From Acorus gramineus (taxonomy: Eukaryota; Streptophyta; Magnoliopsida; Acorales; Acoraceae), in contig JAUJYN010000022.1 of assembly GCA_030737835.1 (NCBI GenBank), positions 1,642,712-1,706,711 on the forward strand: 64,000 nucleotides of DNA, written 5' to 3'. A program made the position numbers and the translations under genes. Below the pieces are notes generated by a model. That model had not been told where the DNA came from and did not search any database. It was given only the letters and a program-made list of their open reading frames with translations. Positions 1-10,580 of this stretch are shown here, piece by piece. Within the stretch, counting starts at the first letter, position 1. Every line of letters begins with the position of its first letter.

Positions 1-1426
1 GGGCCAGTGCGCGCGCGCGCGTGCGTGCTCTTGTGTGCGCGTGCTGGGGCATGCGTGGGGCTGCCCAGGGTCTCGGGTAGGTGCTGGGGCACCCGGGCAT
101 GCGTGCGTACACGCGTGCTCGCATGCGTGCGAGCCCGTATGCGTGCATGTCTAAGTCTTTGGTATTTCTAATGATTTCTAAGTGTAAATTGTGATGTTAC
201 TCACCAAATTTGATGCCCTTACCCTGCAGATCTCGTCGGATAGGATGCGCGAGGTCTCGGGTATGGTGAGTGGTTCGATTCCAATCCCCCCCCCCTCCTC
301 TCTCTAGGGATGCGCTCGACGCGCGTCGCGCATCGAAGGAGCCCCCTAGCTATAATATGTAGATACGATGTTAATGCATGTTTTACTATGATGTAACCAT
401 GCCATATTAGACATTGTATGCTAGGGATATACATCCATGTATCTTGTATAGAGGCCCATACATGCCTAGACACCGTGTCCCATGCTTGAAAAGCCTTGAT
501 CTATGCATGTTTTCCATTTAGCTTAATTTATTTAAATCAAAATGAGATTATATTGGTATAAGCATGCCTTAGATAATATTATAACCTTGTTGTTATAATA
601 TATGTTTCCCCGCATCTTAGTTATGCGCCCTGGACGAATTCTTGAGAATTCATTGACATTAGTAGAGTTAAAATCGGTGTCGACGGATCCAAGGGAATCG
701 TATCCGTGTGAGTAGGCTGTTTCTCCCCTTCGTTGGATCCGAGTAGGGACTCCCCGGCGTTGGAAAGCTGTCCTGACAGAGGGCTCCTATCTGTAGGTAC
801 CTCCGATGCGTCGGAGGGTACTGATCGTTGGAGTATACCAGGTAGAGGCTACGCGAAGGAGAGGCTACTGGTGGACCAAGGGTGGAGTGCAGCCTAGTCT
901 GTCCCAAAAGGCCCATGTCACCCCTAAAGGGTGAGGGTGAGGGTGGGGTGGGTCGGCGATGTTACGACCCACTAGCTTGTACAGTTCCTCCCGTTTGGGG
1001 ACTTTAATTATTTTAAGATTAATATGAGTTGTGTTGCATAGATTGTTGTTATGCCTGTGTTTTGATATCTCGATTAGTGATTATCGAGAGTAGTTTTTTT
1101 TTATTGGGTTTGCTTTGCGAACATGGGATCGTTCTCCTCTTTGTTGGATCCGATGTAGGAACTTCTCAGGATTACAGCTGTCCTGACAGAGGGCTCCCAT
1201 CTGTAGGTACTACCGATGCATTCGGGAGCGTACTGATCGTGGGAGTATACCAGGTAGAGGCTACCCGGGGAAAGGGATTCCGGTGGACCAAGGGTGTAGA
1301 GCGGTGAGTTGAAGAGGCCGGGTTGTAGCTGTCCTGACAGAGGGCTCCCATCCGTAGGTACCACCGATGCATTCAGGAGCGTACTTATCGTGGGAGTATA
1401 CCAGGTAGAAGCTACCCGGGAGAGGG
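1..1426 (+). repeat. Partial forward LTR (L0), interrupted by element A
   Basis: This is the downstream part of a Tekay-like LTR on the plus strand. It starts inside the GC-rich alternating GCGC/GTGC tract, then has an acceptor-like CCTGCAG (about 223-229), a short candidate exon and a GTGAGTGG donor (about 267). It then holds three copies of the roughly 85-bp CTGACAGAGGGCTCCCAT module (about 770-865, 1175-1265, 1330-1415). It stops at 1426, where element A begins with TGTTGTGCC. The 5 bp before the junction are GAGGG; the partner target-site duplication (TSD) cannot be checked because the far end of A is deleted. The upstream part lies outside the window. No coding capacity is seen. Confidence 0.8.
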
Positions 1427-2137
1427 TGTTGTGCCTCTGTCATTTGGAGCTCTTTGATTGAAAAATTGGCTACATAATTTTTTTTCGTCGAAGTTATGTA
1501 TTCCCAATTTTGTATTTGGATTTGATTTTGTTAAAATCCAAGATAAAGAGGTTTAAATGTGATTTTGTTATGCGATATCCAGTTTTGAGTTAGCTTTCGT
1601 ACAAAAGTGGAATTAGATCAACTGGATTCTTGTAGTAAAAGTTATGGGTATTTTACCAAGTATAACCCGAGAGGGAAATTCAGGCAGCAGCCCTGTTCTA
1701 TGTTTATCTCAAAATTCAGAATAGCTGGACAGATTATTTGATCGTGGCATAAACATGAAAGTTGTACATAATCTTCTTAGCTTTCCAACGGATTTTGAAT
1801 TGTGCAATTCGGAGCTATATTGAGGAAGTTATGGCTGTTCCAGTGAAGCATGCGCAGAATTTCTAAGTCAGGGATGAAAGGGTCATTTCCATCCCTCTTT
1901 AGATATTTATGTGTGCAACAAATATCTTCTCTCTCTCTCTCTCTCCCTTTCACTCCCACGTCTAAATCTTGCTCTCTTCCTCTCTCTCAAGCCCCCCAAG
2001 TGTTTGTGTAAATGTCCCAAAGAGAAGAGAAGGAGAAGGTGCATGTGCAAGTGAGGGTTTGTGCATGTATTGTTGTTGTTGATCTCCTTCTCTCTCAAGC
2101 TCCCTTTTTCATGATCCTTCCCCCCTGATTTGCAGCC

Positions 2138-2249
2138 ATGGAGGAGGCTGAGGAGAGGCTGAAGAGGTGGTGGTGGTGGTGGTGGTGGTTGAGGTGGCCA
2201 TGGGCGCGTCGAGAGCCCCGCACCTCCCCCTTTCCGTTTCCCTCTTTTG
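2138..2249 (+). other. Candidate LTR exon 1 with ATG and poly-Trp run (element A 5' LTR)
   Basis: ATG in a GCCATGG context starts MEEAEERLKR, a run of seven Trp (TGG repeat), then an Arg/Pro-rich tail to a donor TTTTG/GTAAGT at 2249/2250. The A 3' LTR and LTRs H and 3 have AAG instead of this ATG, so translation is doubtful. The position of the TGG repeat just before a donor is conserved in several LTRs (A, B, D, F, J). Confidence 0.4.
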
Positions 2250-2960
2250 GTAAGTCCTCTTCCCCTTCTTTTTTATTTTTAGGGCTGTTGGGATGGTTGG
2301 GGAAGTCATGCATGCTATGCATAGGGGTTAGAGTGTGTGTGAGGGGTTGGGGAGGGTTAAAATGGGGTTAGGGTTGGCTGGGCGCGCATCGGGAGCTGTA
2401 TGGCAGGCGCAGTCGGGCGCGCAGACGTGCGCGGGTGCGCGCGGAGTATTCGCGCGGGTGCTGGCGCGAGAGAGGGTGCGCGCGGGATTGCGCGCGAGTG
2501 CGAGTGCGCCTGGGCATGCGCCTAGGCGCGGGGCTGGGGACCAGTATGCGCGCGCGCGTGCTTGCTCGGGCGTGCGCGTGCTGGGGCATGCGCGCAGGGT
2601 GCTGCGTGGGGGGGGGGGGCGCAGTGCACGCTGGGCTGGGCGCGCAGTGCGCGGGGGCACGAGTGAGCATGCGCGCGCGCGCGGCAACACGTCTGGGCGC
2701 GCGGGCAGGCGCGCGACAGTGCGCCGAGGGTGCTGGGGTGCGTGCATGCGTGCGCATTCGTGCGTGCGCGTGCGGGGGGCCATGCGTGTGGCTGCCCGAG
2801 GGTTCGGGTAGGTGTCGGGGCACTCGGACTCGCGTGCATACGTGCGTGCTCGCATGCGTGCGAGTCCGTATGCATGCTTGTCTGAGTATTGGGTATTTCT
2901 AATGATTTCTATGTGTAAATTGTGTTGTTACTCACCAAATTGGATGCCCCTACCTTGCAG

Positions 2961-2999
2961 ATCTCGTCGGATGGGATGCGCGAGGTCCCGGGTTGTAAG
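2961..2999 (+). other. Candidate 39-nt micro-exon in the A 5' LTR
   Basis: Bounded by acceptor CCTTGCAG (to 2960) and donor GTGAGTGG (from 3000). The same unit is at 9388-9426 in the 3' LTR and 42171-42209 (minus) in LTR H. Confidence 0.5.
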
Positions 3000-5187
3000 G
3001 TGAGTGGTTTGATTCCAATCCCCCCCCCCCCCCTCTCTAGGGATGCGCTCGACCCGCATAGATGCGCGTCGCGCATCGATGGGGCCCCCTAGCAATAATA
3101 TGTAGATACCATGTTAATGCATGATTAATATGATGTAACCATGCCACATTAGACCTTGTATGCTAGGGATATGCACTCATATATCATGTATAGAGGCCCA
3201 TACATGCCTAGACACCATGTCCCTTGATTGGAAAGCCCCGATCTATGCATGTTTCCCATTTAGTTTAATTTATTTAAATCAAATGTGGTTATATTGTTAT
3301 GAGCCTGTCTTAGAGAATATTATAACGTTGTTGTTATAATATAATGTTTCCCCGCATCTTAGTTATGCGCCGTGGAGGAATTCTTGAGAATTCATGACAT
3401 TAGTAGTGTTAGAAATCGTTGTCAACGGATCCAAGAGGATCGTATACGTGTGAGTAGGCTGTCTTCTCCTTTTGGTTGGATCCGATGTAGGGACTCCCCG
3501 GCGTTGGAAAGTTGTTCGACCTGACAGAGGGCTCCCATCTGTAGGTACCTCCGATGCGTCGGACAGTGCTGATCGTGGGAGTATACCAGGTAGAGGCTAC
3601 GGAGTGTGGGAGAGGCTACCGGGTGGACCAGGGGTGGAGAGCGGTCTAGTCTGAAAAGACCCATGACACCCCTAAAGGGTGAGCGTGGGGTGGGTCGGCG
3701 ATGTTACAACCCTCTAACTAGTGTGGTTACTTCTGCATAGGGACTATGACTACTTTAAGGTTAATATGAGTGTGTTGATTGTTGTTATGCCTGTGTTTTG
3801 ATATCTCGATAAGTGAGTATCGAGAGTAGTTGTTTTCCATTGGGTTCGCTTTGTGAACATGGGATCGTTCTCCCCTTCGTTGGATCCGATGTAGGAATTT
3901 CTAGGGTTTAGTTGTCCTGACAGAGGGCTCCCATCCGTAGGTACCACCGATGCATTCGGAAGAGTACTGATCGTGGGAGTATACCAGGTAGAGGCTACCC
4001 GAGGAAAGGGCTACTGGCGGACCAAGGGTGTAGAGCGGTGAGTTGAGGAGATCGGGTTGTAGATATTACCCGGGAGAGTGTTAACGAATGATGTTGCGAG
4101 CGTGGGATCGTTCTCCCCTCAATTTGATCCGAGTAGGGACTCCCTGTGATTACAGCTATCCTGACAGAGGGCTGCCGTCCGTAGGTACCACCGACGCGTT
4201 CGGAAGCGTACTGATAGTGGGAGTATACCAGGTAGAGGCTACGCGGGAGAGGCCAAGGGTGTAGAGCAGTCTAAGCCTCTTCCAAAAGTCCCAATAGTCT
4301 CCCTCCTTGAGTGAGGGTAAGGATGAGGTGAAGAGACATCGCCGCGTGACCCATTCGTTGTTCAACCGTTCCCATAGTTGTTGGGTTCGGTCTTGTATCG
4401 ATGTTTAAAGGCATCGTTTGAGAAATTATCTAGATGTAGATGATCCAGTAGTGTTGTGCAGACCAGTAAATCTGGGTCTCTTCGACCGACGGTATGGTCT
4501 CTCCCCAGACCAGTAAATCCGGGTCTCTCTGACAGACTGTATGGTCTCTCCCCAGACCAGTAAATCCGGGTCTCTTCGACCTATGGTATGGTCTCTCCCC
4601 AAAAGTCCCAAGAGACTCCCTCCGGGAGTGAGGGTGGGGGTGAGGTTGGTTGCGCCGCCGCGTGACCCAGTTATCCATGGGTTTCCACCCATGTTTTCCT
4701 TGAAAGGAAATTGATTATTTATTGAACTGTAGTATGGTGATTGGTTTCCAGCCACTCACTAAGCTTGTAGCTCACCCCTCGCATACTGTTTCTTTTCAGG
4801 GGCAGTGTTGGGCGTGGAGCTGGAGCTTTCCTGTGGCATGGTCTTATGGGCGTGGAGCGTTCTTTCGGCGGATGGCGAGTGCGAGGCTGTCAGCATTCCT
4901 AGAGTCATTTTATGCTTTGTAAATCGTGCATGTGGCACAGGTTGTATTTTCTTTGGTCTAGACTTGGCTCTCACAGGATAGTGATTGTGTATTCGAGTCT
5001 GTAATAATGTTTTTGATTTACAGACATTGTTTATATATTATGCTTTCGCTTTTCAGTCAGTTATCATTATCTTGCTTTGCCGCCTTGTGTATTGTTGTTG
5101 GAGTCTTTATTGACCTCAGGTATTGATAGCTGATATTTTATTTTATTTTGCCACGTCTCGGGGACGCCTGGGGCGTGACAAAAAAGT

Positions 5188-5200
5188 TGGTATCAGAGCC
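5188..5200 (+). promoter_or_regulatory. Primer-binding site of element A
   Basis: TGGTATCAGAGCC lies 7 nt after the LTR end and is complementary to the 3' end of initiator Met-tRNA, the usual primer of plant chromoviruses. It fixes the orientation and the LTR boundary. Confidence 0.93.
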
Positions 5201-5296
5201 TGGTCCTGTCAGAGCCTAAGTCTAGTCGTATAGATGATGAGTCATAGGATTGTCATCCGAGTACTCTTGTTTTAGAAGTTATCTTAGGTTGCTGAC

Positions 5297-7789
5297 ATGC
5301 CTCCTCGCATCCGTTGACATGGACGTGACCCTCTGGACCCACCCTTAAGTTTTCGACTGGGTCGACTAGTTAGGGTCAGTTGTTGGATCTCTTGTAGTGG
5401 GATTAAGGTTTTGGTAGGAGATTCTAGACCAGTAGTGTGATAGTGATGAAGTAGTCGCGATTTCTAAGGTATGGATTGCATCTCGATAATGGAGCTCTTT
5501 CCCATGCATCGGTATTGCTGGTAACCATTGAGTTTGCGTGCGGCGCCAGTGTAAAGTGTTGAGGATGTGGCGTATTGCTCATTAAGGGATGATGTCTTCT
5601 TCCAGTCTTCCTACTCAGGATAAGGGGCCTTGCAGGGTCAGCGTTGAGACCCGGGCTAGGGTACTTCCGTGTTCCTTGTTTGGTTGTCGGGATATCCTAT
5701 ATTGGGACCTTATGGTGCCCTTCCGAGGTTCTTTTCCCAGGCAAGGAATACCTATGAAGCATCAAATTGATGATGGATTTTTCCTCTCACTTGGAAGGTG
5801 TTGTAGCGAGTGGTGATGCGTATGATCGGGATTGGGTGCATCCTATTGCAGCTTGGTGGGCGATTGCTTGTGGACTGGGTTCCATAGTGGCATCTGGAGT
5901 CACCTCGATATATCATTGTGAGGTGCTCCCAGATACTATGCTTGTTGGTGCGCCCATATGGCAGAGATAGTAGGCTTGGGAGGCTACCAGGTAGAGGCCA
6001 CACCGGGAGAGTGCTACTGGATGATGTCGAGAGCGTGGACTCCCCATGATGAATCTGCCCATGGAGTGCAGGATGCTGGAGTTCCAATGGTTATAGTTGA
6101 GCGGCCGATCTCTGGCGGCATGTGAAGCACAGTTGTGGATACTGTTGCGTTTTGCCCCACATGGGTCGTAAATAAGGAGACGCGATGCTAGCGTTCGTGA
6201 TGGGACTCAACCGCCTTATCAGATAGATGACGTCGCATAGGCATTGTCGAGGTTCGACGACCCCTTATTGCATGTCTTGTGGATTACGTGCGGTTGAGCG
6301 GCTTACCAAGCGTGTAAGTGTCATCATGAGCGCCAGCCATGCTCGAGGAGCAGAATCTGGACTTAATTGTTCGAGGTGTTGTTTTGATCTCCCCGTGGAG
6401 GTTGAAGATCAATTACCTTTGCCGCGAATTGATGATCTATTTGACCAGCTCTGGGAGCGAGTGTCTGCTGTTAGATCGATCTTCGCACAAGGGTACCACA
6501 AGTTAGAGATCTGAGAGTTGGACATCCTGTAGATGGCCTTTCGTGACCGTTCAGGCACTACGAGTTTTAAGTACTGCCGTCGGGGTTGACGAATGCGCCG
6601 GATGCCTTCGTGGATCTCAAAAGTTTTATTGGGCCTCCGTGGACTACTTTGGGATAGTCTACATTGAGATTGCTGTGGTGTGATGAAAAGGTGATGTGGG
6701 TGACCTTGTTTCCCCAGGTTGGCATGCCCTCAGGCAAAGTTCGAGAATCATCATTGAGTGGAAAGCGTCAGTCCATCGAGATTCCTCAGTGGACGTGGGA
6801 GTGTGTTATCGGGGATTGTTGCGGACTCGCTAATGTCACGTTCGGGTCACGACGCCGTCTAGGTGATCATTGACCGACTGACTAAGTCCGCGCTTCCCTC
6901 CCTAATCCGACTGATTGAGTCTCTGGACGCCTTGACGTGGGTTTTCACCTTCGCGATTGTTCGTCTTCATGGCACTCCGGTCGGCGCTATTTTTGGTTGA
7001 GACGCGAGGGTTACTTTGAGGTTGTGGCGCAGCCTTGGCAGGCTTTGGCGCGAGCCTCCATTTAAGTATAGCATTTCATCGCCGATGGACAGCCAGACAA
7101 AGAGAACGATTCAGACCTTGGAGGACATGCTAAGTGCCTGCGTGCTCGATGATGAGGGCAGTTGGGTGAGGCACCACCCATTTGTTGGGGTATGCCTGCA
7201 AGACGACTGCCATTCAAGCACCCAGATGGATTTGTGAAAGGCACTCCACAGGCGCAATTTTATACCTCCCTTGTGTTGGGACGGTTGAGGAGCGCTAGTT
7301 GGAGGGGCCATAAGTTAGTTGTTTGACCTTGCGGTGGCCAGGTTGGTTCGTGTGTGCATCTGCACCTCCTAGAACCGATAGAAGGGCTACGCAGGTCATC
7401 GTCGCTAAGAGCTTACATTCGGGTTTGGAGACTATGTTTTCCTGAAGGTGTCCGGACCTAAGGGCACCCTTTGTTTCAACGTTCGGGGCAGGCTGAGTTT
7501 GCTCTTTAATGGGACCATTTCTCGTCATTGAGTGGACTGGGGAGGTGGCTTGTCTTGTAGCCTTTCCCCCACAACTGGCTCATGCCCACGACGTCGTCCT
7601 TGTCTCATGGCCGAGGCGTTATGTCCACGATCCTGCTCGTGTCAGTCTGTTCGACCGCCTCATCCTGGAGGTGGATTTGTCATTCATGGAGCAGTGGATC
7701 GAGGTCAAGGACAATCAGGAGAAGAGGCTCCACGCTAAGACCGTTCCTTTGATTATAGTGTGTTGGTAGCGCCAGTCCGGTGCAAAGAC
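5297..7789 (+). pseudogene. Decayed gag-pol interior of element A
   Basis: Order of relics: a gag start at 5297 that begins like the K gag (MPPR...) but hits a stop after a few codons; the roughly 130-bp GAGACCCGGGCTAGGG module (about 5610-5750); LTR-derived filler with CCAGGTAGAGGC (about 5970-6060); a reverse-transcriptase piece with [13 protein letters not shown] (about 6397-6514) and HYEF/LTNAP (about 6553-6600); integrase pieces with QSIEIPQW (about 6768-6800) and RTIQTLEDML (about 7101-7130); and an integrase C-terminal piece (about 7430-7740). Stops, frameshifts and missing blocks (most of gag, protease, RNase H) exclude function. The stretch 5755-5940 I cannot assign. Confidence 0.75.
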
Positions 7790-7875
7790 CACTTGGGAGC
7801 AAAAGGTCTATGCGAGATACTTGCCATATTCGGTCTTCCCTTTGGGTTTCCTTAAATTTCGAGGACTAAATTTCC

Positions 7876-7889
7876 TAAGGGGGGAAGAA
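7876..7889 (+). promoter_or_regulatory. Polypurine tract of element A
   Basis: TAAGGGGGGAAGAA sits directly before the 3' LTR start. Such a tract primes plus-strand DNA synthesis. The same tract precedes the 3' LTR of K and of the F-type element. Confidence 0.9.
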
Positions 7890-10521
7890 TGTTGTGCCTG
7901 TGTCATTTGGAGCGCTCTGATTGAAAATTTGGCTACATAATTTTTTTTCCTCGAAGTTATGTATTTCCAATTTGGTATTTGGATTTGATTTTGTTAAAAT
8001 CCAAGATGAAGAGGTTTAAATATGATTTTATTATGAGATGTCCAGTTCTGAGTTAGCTTTCGTACAAAAGTGGAATTAGATCAACTGGATTCCTGTAGTA
8101 AAAGTTATAGGTATTTTACCAAGTATACCCCGGGGAGGGAAATTCTGGCAGCAGCCCTGTTCTATGTTTATCTCAAAATTCAGAATAGCTGGAGAGATTA
8201 TTTGATCTTGGCATGAACATGAAAGTTGTACATAATCTTCTTAGCTTTCCAACGGATTTTGAATTGTGCAATTCGGAGCTATATTGAGGAAGTTATGGCT
8301 GTTCCAGTGAAGCATGCGCAGAATTTCTAAGTCAGGGATGAAATGGTCATTTCCATCCCTCTTTAGATATTTGTGTGCAACAAATATCTTCTCTCTCTCT
8401 CTCTCTCTCCCTCTCACTCCCACGTCTACACATCTTGGGCTCTCTCTTCCTCTCTCTCAAGCCCCCAAGTGTTTGTGTAAATGTCCCAAAGAGAAGAGAA
8501 GGAGAAGGTGCATGTGCAAGTGAGGGTTTGTGCATGTATTGTTGTTGTTGATCTTCTCCTCTCTCTAGGTCCCTTTTCATGATCCTTTCCCCCCTGATTT
8601 ATAGCCAAGGAGGAAGCTGAGGAGAGGCTGAAGAGGTGGTGGTGGTGGTGGTGGTGGTTGAGGTGGCCGTGGGCGCGTCGAGAGCCCCGCACCTCCCCCT
8701 TTCCGTTTCCCTCTTTTGGTAAGTCCTCTTCCCCTTCTTTTTTATTTGTAAGGGCTGTTGGGATGGTTGGGGAAGTCATGCATGCTATGCATAGGGGTTA
8801 GAGTGTGTGTGAGAGGTTGGGGAGGGTTAAAATGGGGATAGGGTTGGCTGGGCGCGCGGGCAGGAGGGCGCTGGCAGGCGTAGTCGGGCGAGCAAACGCG
8901 TGCGGGTGCGTGTGCGCGAGGGCGCGGGTGCGCGCAGAGTGGTCGTGCGGGTGCGCGGGGGTGCTGGCGTGAGCGGGGGTGCGCGGAGCAGTGCGCCTGG
9001 GCATGCGAGCGCGCGCGTGCGTGCGCGTGTTGGGGCGTGCGCGCAGGGTGCTGCGTGGATGGGCGCAGTGCGCGCGGGTACGCGCTGGGCTGGACGCGAG
9101 TGCGCGCAGGCGTGCGCGAGCATGCGCGCGCGCGCGGCAGCGCGTCTGGGCGCGCGCGGTAGTGCGCCGAGGGTGCTGGGGTGCGTGCATGCGTGCGCGT
9201 GGGGGGCCATGCGTGTGGCTGCCCGAGGGTTCGGGTAGGTGTCGGGGCACTCGTACTCGCGTGCGTACGTGCGTGCTCGCATGCGTGCGAGTCCGTATGC
9301 ATGCTTGTCTGAGTATTGGGTATTTCTAATGATTTCTATGTGTAAATTGTGTTGTTACTCACCAAATTGGATGCCCCTGACTTGCAGATCTCGTAGGATG
9401 GGATGCGCGAGGTCCCGGGTTGTAAGGTGAGTGGTTTGATCCCACCCCCCCCCCCCCCCCTCTCTAGGGATGCGCTCGACCCGCATAGATGCGCGTCGCG
9501 CATCGATGGGGCCCCCTAGCTATAATATGTAGATACCATGTTAATGCATGATTAATATGATGTTACCATGCAACATTAGACCTTGTATGCTAGGGATATG
9601 CACTCATATATCATGTATAGAGGCCCATACATGCCTAGACACCATGTCCCTTGATTGGAAAGCCCCAACCTATGCATGTTTCCCATTTTGTTTAATTTAT
9701 TTAAATCAAATATGATTATATTGTTATGAGCCTGTCTTAGAGAATATTATAACCTTGTTGTTATAATATATGTTTCCCGCATCTTAGTTATGCGCCGTGG
9801 AGGAATTCTTGAGAATTCATGACATTAGTAGTGTTAGAAATCGTTGTCGATAGATCCAAGAGGATCGTATACGCGCGTGAGTAGGCTGTCTTCTCCTTTT
9901 GGTAGGATCCGAGTAGGGACTCCCCGGCGTTGGAAAGTTGTTCGACCTGACAGAGGGCTCCCATCTGTAGGTACCTCCGGTGCGTCGGACAGTGCTGATC
10001 GTGGGAGTATACCAGGTAGAGGCTACGGAGTGTGGGAGAGGCTACCGGTGGACCAGGGGTGGAGAGCGGTCTAGTCTGTCCCAAAACACCCATGACACCC
10101 CTAAAGGGTGAGCGTGGGGTGGGTCGGCGATGTTACGACCCTCTAACTTGTATGGTTACTCCTGCATAGAGACTATGACTACTTTAAGGTTAATATGAGT
10201 GTGTTGATTGTGTTTATGCCTGTGTTTTGATATCTCGATAAGTGAGTATCGAGAGTAGCTGTTTTCCATTGGGTTCGCTTTGCGAACATGGGATTGTTCT
10301 CCCCTTCATTGGATCCGATGTAGGAACTTCTCGAGTTTAGTTGTCCTGACAGAGGGCTCCCATCCGTAGGTACCACCGATGCATTCGGAAGAGTACTGAT
10401 CGTGGGAGTATACCTGGTAGAGGCTACCCGAGGAAAGGGCTACTGGCGGACCAAGGGTGTAGAGCGGTGAGTTGAGGAGATCGGGTTGTAGATACTACCC
10501 GGGAGAGGGTTAACGAATGAT
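7890..10521 (+). repeat. 3' LTR of element A, truncated
   Basis: It starts TGTTGTGCCTGTGTCATTTG and is collinear with the 5' LTR, including the CT tract, TGG repeat, donor, GC-rich tract and micro-exon (9388-9426). It stops at TTAACGAATGAT, where the 5' LTR continues with the GTTGCGAGCG block (about 4095). GAT is shared with the incoming C-type sequence, so the junction looks like a microhomology deletion. Confidence 0.85.
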
Positions 10522-10580
10522 CTCGTGCACTAACAGTGAATGCTAATATTCCAAATGAACCCGAGTCAAGTAGGAAATCG
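10522..10580 (-). repeat. Minus-strand LTR fragment of element C, left of solo LTR B
   Basis: These 59 bp match the C 5' LTR at about 22366-22427 and end with the target duplication AATCG (10576-10580). They continue after LTR B at 13800. Confidence 0.8.

Larger units (their letters stand above)
1427..5180 (+). repeat. 5' LTR of element A (3.75 kb)
   Basis: It begins TGTTGTGCCTCTGTCATTTG and ends GGGGCGTGACA, directly before the PBS. In order it contains an AT-rich U3-like part, a CT microsatellite (about 1927-1944), a TGG repeat (about 2167-2190), a GTAAGT donor (2250), the GC-rich tract (about 2370-2830), a candidate micro-exon (2961-2999), a poly-C run (about 3020-3033), CTGACAGAGGG modules, a triplicated 47-bp unit (about 4459-4605) and an acceptor TCTTTTCAG (to 4799). 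The apparent ORFs of 100-175 residues in the GC-rich tract are open on both strands and are composition artefacts, not genes. Confidence 0.9.
1427..10521 (+). mobile_element. Element A: defective Ty3/gypsy (Tekay-like) retrotransposon, 3' end truncated
   Basis: The plus-strand element has the order 5' LTR 1427-5180, PBS 5188-5200, a 2.7-kb interior, PPT 7876-7889, and a 3' LTR starting at 7890. The interior holds recognisable but stop-ridden fragments of gag, reverse transcriptase and integrase, so it is non-autonomous and old. The 3' LTR lacks its last roughly 1.1 kb: it breaks at about 10521 and runs into minus-strand LTR sequence of element C. A shares several internal rearrangements with elements C and K, suggesting common descent from one defective master. 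Confidence 0.85.

Noticed and set aside
630..660. GAATTCTTGAGAATTC palindrome as a heat-shock element
   Set aside because: The GAA/TTC blocks are not spaced as nGAAnnTTCn repeats; it is a conserved palindrome of the LTR with no assignable function.
2095..2371. Histidine-run or tryptophan-run proteins at the TGG/CCA repeats
   Set aside because: Both are translations of a microsatellite; only one A copy has an ATG in a suitable place and the sister LTR has lost it.
2328..2902. Overlapping open frames of 100-175 residues on both strands, rich in Arg, Ala, Pro, Cys
   Set aside because: They lie in the GCGC/GTGC tract, are open in several frames on both strands at once, recur in every LTR copy with indels, and match no domain. 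They are composition artefacts.
5187..5215. tRNA gene suggested by TGGTATCAGAGCC followed by CTGTCAGAGCC
   Set aside because: Only the 3'-tRNA complement is present; there is no cloverleaf. It is a primer-binding site.
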